In this document: piece after piece, positions 1 to 10,700 of the stretch
Position numbering within the stretch: the stretch's first letter is position 1
Layout: each line of letters begins with the position of its first letter
Source: Paramecium tetraurelia
Taxonomy: Eukaryota > Ciliophora > Oligohymenophorea > Peniculida > Parameciidae
DNA length: 64,000 bases
NCBI RefSeq assembly: GCF_000165425.1
Contig: NW_001798955.1
Span: 124,001-188,000, forward strand
Direction of reading: 5' to 3'
Position numbers and translations under genes: made by a program
Notes under the pieces: model-generated
The model's database searches: none
Told to the model about the DNA's origin: nothing
Seen by the model: only the letters and a program-made list of their open reading frames with translations

Positions 1-1842
1 ATATTAGAGTTTAAATGATTCATAGGAGGTTATTCTCTTTTATTTTCTCCATGCAGATAATTTTAGTTTGGCATTTCTAATAAATTATTATTTTTTTCAA
101 ATTAATTAGCATTAGCTTATTTTTATTGATTTTATTAGTCAAAAGTAGAATAAATGTAGTTCTAATTAATATTATTTTACTATTAGTTTTACTTTTATTA
201 TTAAAATGATGATTACTAATATTATTATTACTAATATTACTAAAATTACTACTATTATTATTATTATTATTATTATTATTACTGTTAATTTACATATGAT
301 CCTAATTTTGTTGGTGTCATGTATTACTAATTATCTGGATTGGGAGTTTGAAATTAATTGTTCCAATAATCCTCAATTTCTTTTTATTTTTTCTATTTTT
401 ATAATTATTCTTCAGCTTCTAATCTATTTTATTCTTATTTTAGTTATTCTAGTTTTAATTGCTCTCTTTTCTTCTCTTCTAATCTTATTTATTCTTACTT
501 AATTTATTCCTATCTAATTTATTCTTATTTCTCTTGCTCCTTTCTTTCATTCTCCCTTTTTTATTCTTCAATCCTCAACTATTCCTACTTAATTTACTCT
601 TCTCTAATTTTGGCTAATCTTAATTCTTCTTCTTACTATCTCTTAATTTCTTCTTATTTTTTTTATTCTTCAATTTATTTCTATTATATTTATGAATGTT
701 ATTATTGTATTTTTGATTCTTCGATAGCTCTTCTTAGCATCTCATCTTCATTTTAAAATTATGAATATTGTTATTACTATAAATTTTGTTACTTTAATTC
801 TTTCTATTATTTAGGAGGTGGGTAATCAAAATCCTTATTTTATATTTTCTAAATATGAGCTAATGTCTTCTTTTTCAATGAATTATAAGCTCCTGGAGTA
901 CATTCCTTTTCAAGATAACCATAATAATATTTTTAGAATTTCTATACAAAATCTTTAAGGGAATAGAGTTCTGCTAGTTCATCCTCATTTAAAACGCCAT
1001 CATACTGTTCTGCTTTACGGATGAGATTTTCAAACGACTTTTCCATTACATTCATAGATTCACTATAAGTAACTAAAACTTCATTTATGTATCCCATATC
1101 AGAATCATTAACCAAGGTTTCATTAATCATCTCAATGTCTTATTAAATTGCCTATTTTCTTTGATCTTAAGTAGGATATTTAGTTTACTTAGTTAAAGCA
1201 TGGTTTCATCCCTTTATTTATTATTATCAAGTTGTTTTGAAATAGGTTCTTGGGAAGCCTTATTAGGATCAAATGGCAAAATGAGACTTGATGAAGGTGG
1301 GAATTTAACCTAATATTTTGTATAAGGCATATACTCCCATTTAAAGTAATTCGTCATATTGGATTTTGAATTTAGTGGGTGAACCTTTTGAATCTTTTGG
1401 AAATTTGGTGGCAAGATGTTCAACCAATTCAAGGGCCAAGTTTAAGAATTCAACACTTGATTGGGGATCTAAATTGATATTGGATAGAACCTTATCCTTG
1501 AAATAAATCAGCACCGCGATTGGGATTGCCATCCCCTAATTTATGAGTACAGATATTTCCAATGAATGTCAACAAAGGTCTAGTTTAAATGTATTTGTTT
1601 ATAAATTTGGCAGATTTGATAACGATTGCATCTTTGATAAGCTAAGATATGATTGATAATACTCTCAAGATTAATAATTTCCTCAAGGGTGGTTCATTTG
1701 AATTGAAAACATGGAGAGCATATTCAATGGTGGCATCAATTAATTCAGGGTCATTAGCATGAAGTTTGTCAATGATTTTTTATGCATTTCTATTGTAGGC
1801 AGCTTTGTCTTGAGTGGCAGTTTGTATTTATATTTGTTGCAT
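1..1842 (-). CDS. VHS-like/UIM glutamine-rich adaptor, C-terminus cut by window edge
   Basis: Read right to left with TGA as the only stop, this is one open gene to the left edge after removing three introns: 1469-1490 (22 nt, starting GTTC), 1310-1334 (25 nt) and 1166-1188 (23 nt). The N-terminal ~140 residues are helical and resemble a VHS/ENTH domain (ends of helices such as LRKLLILRVLSIISQLIKD). A Pro/Ser linker follows, then a second helical block, then EDEMLRRAIEESKIQ, which fits the ubiquitin-interacting-motif consensus. The remainder is a long K/E/Q-rich coiled coil ending in poly-Q and Q/N-rich sequence. Such VHS plus UIM proteins (Hrs/STAM type) sort ubiquitinated cargo on endosomes; that role is inferred and no FYVE or SH3 domain is visible in the window. 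The start codon lies only 7 nt from that of the CK2 gene on the other strand. Confidence 0.72.
252..281. repeat. ATT/TAA trinucleotide repeat coding poly-Gln
   Basis: The ATT run on the + strand is TAA on the - strand and is in frame with the VHS/UIM gene, so it encodes poly-glutamine under the ciliate code. It is interrupted by TAG and CAG codons on its flanks, as expected of a translated tract rather than a pure microsatellite. Confidence 0.75.
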
Positions 1843-1849
1843 TAATAAT

Positions 1850-2941
1850 ATGAATTAAATTTTGTAAATACCTCCAAAGTATTATGCAAATTTCAATAAG
1901 AGTCAACCAAAGGAATATTGGGATTATGATAATTTTGAGAATGAATGGGGAGTATAACTAAATATTTAATGTTAATAGGATAGTGATTAATATGAAGTGA
2001 TAAGGAAGATAGGGAGGGGGAAATATTCAGATGTGTATGAAGGAATCAAGTATCCTTAAGGGACAAGAGTAGTGATTAAAGTGTTGAAACCAGTGAAGAA
2101 ATAGAAAATAAAAAGAGAAACTAAAATATTACTCACAATTAGAGGTCATCCAAATGTGATAGAGTTGTCAGACATTGTCAGAGATCCATCATCTAAAACA
2201 CCATGTTTGATTTTTGATTACATCGATCATGTTGATTTTAGAAGTTTGTTTCCTAAATTAACTGATTATGAAATAAGATTCTACCTTTTCGAATTAATTA
2301 AAGCCTTAGACTATTGCCATTCAAAAGGTATTATGCATAGAGATGTAAAACCACAAAATATAATTGTTGATCCAAAAAAGAAATTGTTAAAATTACTTGA
2401 TTTTGGTTTGGCTGAATATTACCATCCAGGACAAGATTACAACGTGAGAGTTGCATCACGTTATTTCAAAGGACCAGAATTATTAGTTGATAATGTATAT
2501 TATGATTATTCATTGGATATATGGAGCACTGGAGCAATGATGGCATCTATGGTATCTAATTTAGATAACCTTAGATCTTTAAAAAAGAACCTTTTTTTTA
2601 AGGTTAGGATAATTATGACTAATTGGTTGTGATATCTAAAGTGTTGGGAACTGAAGAGTTACAAGCTTACATTAAGAAATATAGAATTAGATTGGATCCT
2701 GTATTGGAATCTAAATTAGGAAAGTAACTATAGAATCTCTGTTTATTAGTTATCCAAAGAAGGAATGGGTTAAATTTATAAATGCTGAAAATAAACATTT
2801 GTGTAGTGAGGAGGCTATTGATATTCTCTCAAGAATGCTCGTTTATGATCATGTAAAACTATTCATCTATTTCAGGCCCTCAGAATCACACCTAAAGATG
2901 CAATGGATCATCCATATTTCTTACCTGTCAAAGGTAAATGA
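1850..2941 (+). CDS. CSNK2A: Casein kinase 2 catalytic (alpha) subunit
   Basis: Serine/threonine kinase of the CK2 family, about 330 residues after removal of introns at 1952-1978, 2552-2574, 2724-2749 and 2853-2875. Visible hallmarks are [14 protein letters not shown] near the N-terminus, the Gly loop [12 protein letters not shown], the lysine VVIKVLKP followed by the basic cluster KKQKIKRE, catalytic loop [11 protein letters not shown], activation segment [15 protein letters not shown] and [21 protein letters not shown]. The metal-binding motif is [14 protein letters not shown]2 normally has DWG here, so the usual Trp is Phe. An apparent frame break at the T-run near 2590 disappears once the 23-nt intron is removed. 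Stop TGA is at 2939-2941. Function is known for the family: constitutive acidophilic phosphorylation in nucleus and cytoplasm. Confidence 0.95.
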
Positions 2942-2989
2942 TTATCATTATCATTGTTATTAAATTTATCATAAATAAACAATCATCAA

Positions 2990-5213
2990 TCATCCTGGCA
3001 GCCTTTTACTCTTTCCATTTAGAAGTTTTCTGATGAATGGTAGAGGTGTCCCTATACTCTATTGCATATTATCTAGAATTGGAAAATTGTATATAGTTTT
3101 CTTCGGAATTATTTAAGTAATGTTGATTTATTCAATTGTCTAATTAAATGGAGAACCACTTAAATGAGATGAGGCTCTCTGTTTGTTTTCAAATCTGAAC
3201 GACTACAATAACTTGCTATTTGTTCTCCCTCTCTTCTGAATCAAATTCCTGCTCTCATTACTGTTGGCATTCTTAGATCGAAATTCCCAATTCTGAATAC
3301 TCAAATCAGGATACAATGATGGACGTGGCTAATCTCTAATTAACATCTATTAATTACTTTTTGGTCAGCAAATATAAGGGAGTGGCCTTAATTCTCCTTG
3401 ATACACTCTACACTTTCATATGTTTAAAAATAGCATCTCCTTATTCTATCAAATTCTAATGGCTTAATTCCTTCTTCATTTGATTCTAAAGTTCGTTCAA
3501 CTTCTCCTTATCATAATCTTCGAATATCTCTGCATCGGATTAACTATTATTCTCATCATCGGAATCATGTTTTACTTCTGTTTATTCTACTTTCAATGAC
3601 ATTTCATTTATTTTCTTTAGCAATTGATTTGATTCTATAATTCATATCTTTAGCCTTACTTAATTATTTTTAATGCTATTGTTTCATATTCAAATACAGA
3701 AATATTGTTTCTGCTATGCAAAATCCACTTTTTACCCAATCACAACTCATGAATCTCACATTCTTTCCCTTTTAATAACCACAAAACGAAGCTTCTATGG
3801 TATAGCAAATAGATTCAATAAATTAATTAGCATAAGCTCTAGCTGTTCCCATTTTAAATTTTGGTATTCCAAATTCACACGATCTGAATCGAAATGAATC
3901 CAATCTTTATTAAAGAATCAATGGAATTATCTTGGTTTCAGAACTAAGTGTAGGACAATACATAAATATATTCTTCCTGACCTAATGACCATGAAAATCA
4001 AAATAGCCAATTAGTTTTTATTGATTATCTTCAATCAAACATTTCAATGCTTTCACTTCTGGTAATAATGTCAGATCTGCCTCCTAAAATTATCTATTTA
4101 GATCTACTCCACTTAAACCATTTCTGTAATTGCCTACTATTACTCCATCTGGATTCAACATTGGTATTATCTTAAAAATTATGCTGTTTTGTTATATAAA
4201 ATTTATACTTTTTCCTTAGATATTAGGCCATGAAAGATTCGCCTAACAAAAATGAGATAAAACCTTATATCATATAAGAACTGCAAGTTTCAGACGGATG
4301 CACTCTAGCTGTTAAAATAATAATCTTTTTATTCTTGTCGATAGATTTATCAGTGATTATTATTAGAGGCAACACCAATCCAGATAAAGTATTTGATATT
4401 TTTAATTTAGTGAAATATTGTTTTGATGATTTACTCCATTTTTTAATTTTATTTATTAACTAACTGTAAGTGTAAGGTGGCAGAGTTGCAAATGAGACTT
4501 CATCATTTTCATACTCAAAATAATATGCAAAGGAGAGTATAAAGTATTAGCCTTGTTATTGATATTTGATGTTATCACCTTATTGAGTAAAATATTTGAT
4601 TTTACTCTTTTCTGATAATACATAAGGTTTCATTCCTTTAATATATAAGCTTTGAGGTTTTGTGAAATTGCAAATATTAAATTTGACTTTTCTTTATTCA
4701 TTTTATGTTATTTTAAAATAAAACCAATTACTATGACCTATAGAATTGGTATCAATTCTCATATATAAATTATATTCGTCATTTGAAATCTAACAATATG
4801 ATTGAATTAATTACTTAATCAACTCGATCAAGATTGCCAGATTCGAAGTTAGAATCAAATTTCATTCCTTATTTTATCATCCCAACAAAAGGTCTGTAAA
4901 TTTTCGGTATTTAAATTTCAAAATCCTATTGTTCCTCTGTATTATTAATTAGCATATGAATTTATTTAGTATTATAGAATGGTTAGCTCAAGTAAATCGT
5001 TTTATTGTTAGTCATAGCTTTTGGAACATCTAAGTTTAAAAAGCGACATTATTTTTTTGATTCTTAAATCATGGGCTTATTTTCAAAAGTGTTATTGCCT
5101 TCTACATTATTTTAGACGGTTTTGGATTTTTTAATGGATTGTTCTAAATCTTATTGATCAATATCATTCGATGAATCAAATCCTTCTCTTGAACTGCATT
5201 GTTTAAGAATCAT
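2990..5213 (-). CDS. Cytosolic carboxypeptidase (M14, CCP/Nna1-type)
   Basis: About 700 residues with several introns of 22-25 nt. The N-domain typical of CCPs is seen ([12 protein letters not shown], then LPPYTYS before the catalytic domain). The M14 zinc site appears as [14 protein letters not shown], the substrate and binding region as [21 protein letters not shown] (split here as [11 protein letters not shown] and GVDLNR), the second zinc His as YFDFHGH, and the catalytic Glu as [10 protein letters not shown]. An acidic, poorly conserved tail follows. CCPs remove glutamate from the tails or side chains of tubulin and act in cilia and centrioles, which fits a ciliate; the exact specificity cannot be read from sequence. 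It converges on the CK2 gene with 48 bp between stops. Confidence 0.9.
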
Positions 5214-5386
5214 TTATATAAAATTATCATTTAAGGGGTATTTAATTATTGATTATATATGTGAAGATTAACTAAATATTGGAAGAGAATCTAAATTACA
5301 GAATTCTAAGACAATTCAAGTTACAAACGGAAATTGAAAATAATTATTAATCAAAAAATAACACGTTGCATTAATTTATTTATTTA

Positions 5387-6014
5387 ATGTTTGTTCTTCT
5401 CCTATTTTCAACCATTTAAGCACTTTCAACTGGATTAGATGGTGGCAAAGAATTGTGTATGGGAGTCTAAGGAAAGAGAACGGCATTATTCTAAATCTCT
5501 TTTGTGGTCTCTGGATTCTAGGAAGACAACATTGAGATGAAAGTAAAATTGGAAATATTAAATTTTAGTTCTATTCTCCAAGAAAAACTCTTTTGAAATC
5601 TAGTATAAAATAGAAGGAAGGCAATTATAAAGAAATAATGACAGATGATGGATAATACGAAGTCTGCTTCAAATCATTAGATAAATATTATAAATTGATT
5701 AGTTTTAACTTTGACTTTGTAGAAGAAAACGATTTGGCATTGGCAGGTAAATCATTATCTTTATGTGAATAGAAACTATGGATTAAATGGCTGAAGATAT
5801 GAAATAAGCTTATAGAAGTTTAAAAACAATCTAAAATAATTAACATTATTAAAACGATAGAGAAAATGAACATTAGAGAATGCTAGAATCAACAGAAAAG
5901 AAGTTATGGTGGTGTTCAGCAGGCAAGATGGGAGCTTTAATTGTGATTTGCATTTCTCAAATTTATATGTTAACAGGATACTTCAAAGGGAAATCATTTG
6001 GTCCAAATGTTTGA
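5387..6014 (+). CDS. p24/EMP24 (GOLD) family cargo receptor
   Basis: Protein of 191 residues after removing two 26-nt introns (5543-5568 and 5747-5772). It starts with a hydrophobic signal peptide (MFVLLLFSTIQALS), has a GOLD-type beta domain with two Cys (one in KELCMGV, one in YEVCFKS), a Gln/Glu-rich coiled coil, one membrane span (GALIVICISQIYMLTGY) and a short cytosolic tail with FKGKSF. This order and length match the p24 (TMED) family of type I proteins that cycle between ER and Golgi in COPI/COPII vesicles. The tail carries aromatic and lysine residues but not a textbook KKXX end. The next gene starts 25 bp downstream on the same strand. Confidence 0.88.
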
Positions 6015-6039
6015 GATTTTTATATAAATTAATATATTT

Positions 6040-7674
6040 ATGGATTAAAAGCAAGATCATGCAAATACCATTCTGACTTAATTGGAGTCAGCAGAAACCC
6101 TAAACTCTCTGGAAGTGGCTAAATCTTTGTCTATTAATCATTAAGATCTTGTTGGGTGTCTATTGCAATTAGAATCTGCAAATTATATTAAGACAGAAGT
6201 ACAAAGAATATTAATTATGATTAGGGATTAAAATAGGATTAATTGATCTTAACTGATGAAGGCAATACCATATTAAACTCTCAATCAGGAGAGTATGAAA
6301 TCTATTAGAAAGTACCAGAAGCAGGAATATCAATGGTTGATTTATAAAAGGTATTTGGAATTGAACAAGTGCCTAAAGTGAAATAGGAATAAGGAGAAAA
6401 GAAAGAAAAATAAGTTGAAGATCCAAAAAAAAGGTAATTTGATTAAGGTTTTGGAAATGCTAAGAAGATGGGCTATATTAAGATGGATAAAGGAGTGATA
6501 ACTAAAGTTGCTAATGATTTGCCTGATAAAATTAAATTGGAATTATAATCATTTAACACTATTAAATTAGGCTCATAATAAGCTAAATTATTAGTTGAAA
6601 GGAAACTCGCTATGATTTCTACTATTAAATATTTTGAAATCAAAAAAGGGTTTAAATACGCTCCAAAATTCAGAGAATAATTTGCAGCTTTAACTACAGA
6701 GTAATTATTAAGTGGAGAGTGGAAAGAGTGTGAATACAAAAGCATTAATTTAAATGCTGAAGGAGAAAAGAGTAATTAGTCTAATTAATAATAATAGTTT
6801 CTATGGGTAATTTGCATCCACTTTTAAAGGTAAGGAAATAGTTTTCATAAATACTTATTGGATTAGGATTTGAAGAAATGCCAACCAATCAATTTGTGGA
6901 ATCTTCTTTCTGGAATTTCGATGCTCTATTTTAACCATAAAAACATCCAGCAAGAGATGCTCATGATACTTTCTTTTGCAGCGATCCAGAATTGAGTGAA
7001 GAGGTTGACACAACTCTTAGAGATAAGGTTAAATCTATGCATTAGACAGGAGGTGTTGGTAGTATTGGGTATCAATATGAATGGTCACATGAAGAATCCA
7101 GAAAAAATATATTAAGAACTCATACAACAGCTGTCTCTTCCAAAATGTTATATAGAATTGCATAACAATATAAAGAAAAGGGTTACTTCCCAAAGAAATA
7201 CTTTAGTATTGATAAAGTGTTTAGAAATGAAACTTTAGATGCTACTCATTTGGCTGAATTTCACTAGATTGAAGGAGTTGTCATTGATAAGAATGCTTCA
7301 TTAGGATAACTAATGGGTATTATTAGAGAGTTCTTTAGATAAATTGGAATTAATAAATTGTGGTTTAAACCAACATATAATCCATATACCGAGCCGAGTA
7401 TGGAAATTTATGGTAAAATATATTCTAAATTTTTGTAGGATATCATCCTGTTCTAAAAAAGAAAGTAGAGATAGGCAATTCTGGTGTGTTTAGACCTGAA
7501 ATGTTGGCACCTCTTGGATTTCCAGAAGATGTGAATGTAATTGCATGGGGATTGGGATTGGAAAGACCCACTATGATTTATTACGACATTCGAGATATTA
7601 GAACTATGGTTGGACCAGAAGTCAAAGTTGAAACTGTTAGATCTAATGCTTTCTGTGTCTTTGAAAGTAAGTGA
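6040..7674 (+). CDS. FARSA: Phenylalanyl-tRNA synthetase alpha subunit, cytosolic
   Basis: About 518 residues, close to the usual eukaryotic length, after removing three 26-nt introns (6199-6224, 6772-6797, 7413-7438). An N-terminal winged-helix tRNA-binding part is followed by the class II catalytic core: [56 protein letters not shown] (motif 2 side), EFHQIEGVVID, and motif 3 [10 protein letters not shown]. The protein ends in a lysine codon before TGA. It charges tRNA-Phe as an alpha2-beta2 enzyme with a beta subunit that is not in this window. Without intron removal the gene appears to break at the GNLHP motif and just before YHPVL. Confidence 0.95.
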
Positions 7675-7710
7675 TATATTTTAATATAAATATTATATAC
7701 AAATGCATTA

Positions 7711-10700
7711 TCATTCCTTAGCAATTTTGCCTCTTTTCATTAATAATTTATTCTTTTTCTACATCAACTTGGTTTTCATCTTTCTTTATCTTTTTTCCTA
7801 AAATTTCTAAGGGTCTTTTATTGCTAACATCTTCGTTTATATCTTCCTCTCCCCTTTCACTTTATTTAACTCTTGTTAAATTACAGAATACATAGATATG
7901 AATTCTTGAGGTCCTAGCTATTTCTCTATCAATTTCAAAATCTAATAATTTATATTTAATATAGTACCTAGTCTATTATTGGCATATCTTATTATAATGA
8001 TTGAATTTTCAATGTGCTCTCTATCATTTTTTGATTGCTTTCAAATCCATTACTCATTATGTATTTGTAAAATTCCATTAAATTTTCAATTCCTTTATTT
8101 AATTTTAATTATTTCGCCATTAAATTTGTTGTAATTTTTAATATACAATCAAAAATTAATTGAATTAGAGATTGCTGGTTTAATTCTTTTAATAAATTTA
8201 GATAATCTAAAATAAATTAGAATGTTAGTTCTTGATTTACAATAATTTGATTTCTTGCAAATTTTATTAAGAAGAGATATTTGGTTATATTTTACATGTT
8301 TTTGACAATGTGGTCTTGTTAAATTTAAATTTGAGTATGAATAATTGCTAAGTGCTTAGATCTTATAAATAATTAAATAGCCTGATTTGCAGTTTCTTAG
8401 TGTGGATATGATAAACATTTGAATAATTTACAAATAGTATTTTATTCATAAATTAAAATTAATTAGCTTTCATCAATTACATTTAGAAGTTTTAATAAAG
8501 AACAGAGTGATTCTTATAACTCTGGAAATTCTGAGACTGATATTGCCTCTAATTCATTAGCCCATTGACTATTTTTTAGGTTTTTGTTTTGAATATTCTT
8601 GGCTTAGATTGTATTTTTCCATTCATTCCAATTAGTGATACACTTATCAATTAACTCATTTGAAGATAAAATGAATTTAGATTAATAATACTTCAGATGA
8701 TCTTTTAAAATATATAAACTCTCTAAGCCTGATATTTAAACCTTTAATTTCTCATTTGTCATCCAAATCAAAGAATTTTGAGTAAATTTCATAATTTTAT
8801 CTTAAGTAGTCTTCTATATCAATATATTTAACACATTGCTCAGTTGTTCTTTTAGAGAATCTACATCTTCTTTAACCAATGCCACAATCAAAGAGAAATA
8901 TGAAATTTCTGATAATTTATTAACAGTATCTTATGGGAAAAACTAGAATATTTATTACAAGCATTAAAGGATGATTTACCTTCCACCAAAATATTTATAC
9001 TATAGATTTGCAATTATAAAATCATAATGTTATTATAAGACTTAACTTGATAAAGGATATTTTATTAGAAAATTAATGTAAATTTATTAGGATAGATGTT
9101 ACGTCTTTTTGGTTGTTTATAACATGGATTCTCTAACTTTCATAATGATATCATAAATTTATGGCAATGGCCAAATTTCATGAATAATCAATTTCAAGCA
9201 TTCTAATGCTTCATTGGATTCTAAATAGAGATCTATAAAATGAACTAATGTTTTTTATTATTGTAAAGTGAATTCATTGAGCTTGCTATCTAAAATAGCT
9301 TTTAATAAGAGAAATGAATCCCTGATAAATTATTCATCAGTTGATGTTATAGTAGATAAGCATTACATAGCATTTTAGACAATCTATTTTTTAAATTAGG
9401 TGACCCAATCGAACTTTTTGATCATTGCTGAAATGACTGATACACATTCGGTAATCATGTCTTTATGACTTAGACAATCTAAAATGATTGAGAACATCTT
9501 CTATAAAAGAGGAGAATCTTCAACATTTTAAATATTATGGTGAAGAAGCTTGATGCTAAGAAAATTTACAAGGCCATAAATAATTGTACTTGATGTTTTC
9601 AATTTGTTTTATTTGATGTAAGTAGATATAGATTATGATCCATAGGATGGTAATTAAATTGTCATAATATCTTCTTTAGTAATTCGTTTATAGGTTCCTT
9701 GAGCATAAGTAAAATCTAAATTGTGACTTTATTTCAAGGAATCTGCTAGTTTATAACTAGTTTCGCAAATCATGAGATAGATTACTTAAACTAAGTTTTG
9801 AACCGATGAATTATTAATTAATCCTAAATATAGATGTTCAAAGATAAGTCGAAGTTTGCTTTATAAATTGTGAGAAATCTAATATTGAGTAATATAATAA
9901 TCTATAGTTCCAATTAATTTAGGTAGTGAATTAACAAAATTAATTAATTGACCAACCATTTTAAAATTCTGCATTCCTTTTTTACTTTTAAGTTCTTTAG
10001 TTTTCTTAGGTAAAGTCTCAGTATCTTTTTCTGTGCATAATCTTCCGAATACCTCATCTAATAATATTTCCATTATTTCTTCTAAGCAATTGTCAATTTG
10101 ACCAATTTCGGTGATTTATTCTAATAATAATCCTAAAGTATAAGATAGAACATGATTTTCAAATCCTTAAATAAGTATAGATTTCATTTAAATGATGATG
10201 AATTTTAAAAATATAGGTCCAATTTTTCTACTTAAATCCAATAAGCATTTTCTGGTTTCATCTCTCACGTCATTATCTTTACTCTTCAATAACCTACATA
10301 ATTTGCCAACAAGTCTATTTAATTCTACCATGAAGTTTTCAGGTGGCAATTATATAATCAATTCTGTCAAAGATATACATAGTTACACTCTATGTTTTTC
10401 ATCCAATAAAAATAGATTTTTTAAAGGTAAATAAATTTACTTTAATAATATATTTGATCTTTCCTACCATTCCTAAATTTCATCAACAGTAATATCTATA
10501 ATTTAATTCCAAAATTGATTAGAAACATCTTTGATTTCTCTAACTTTTGCTAAATCCTTCTCTTGTTAAATTAAGCTTCTATAACTGAATTCAAAATCGA
10601 TGATTTGAGCATTTTATTATTCATCCTCAATACTTATGTATTATTGCAAGTAATCCTATAATTTTGATTCTGAATTCATTTGCAATCTTTCTTTAATCAA

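Noticed and set aside
248-300. Trinucleotide microsatellite in non-coding DNA
   Set aside because: The repeat is in frame as poly-Gln in a gene and is interrupted by synonymous Gln codons.
206-502. Open frame on the + strand rich in Ile/Thr at the left edge
   Set aside because: It is the antisense of the Gln/Lys-rich C-terminal part of the VHS/UIM gene, which reads well on the - strand.
2575-2640. Apparent frameshift and early stop in CK2 after the T-run
   Set aside because: Removing the 23-nt intron 2552-2574 restores [17 protein letters not shown] without any indel.
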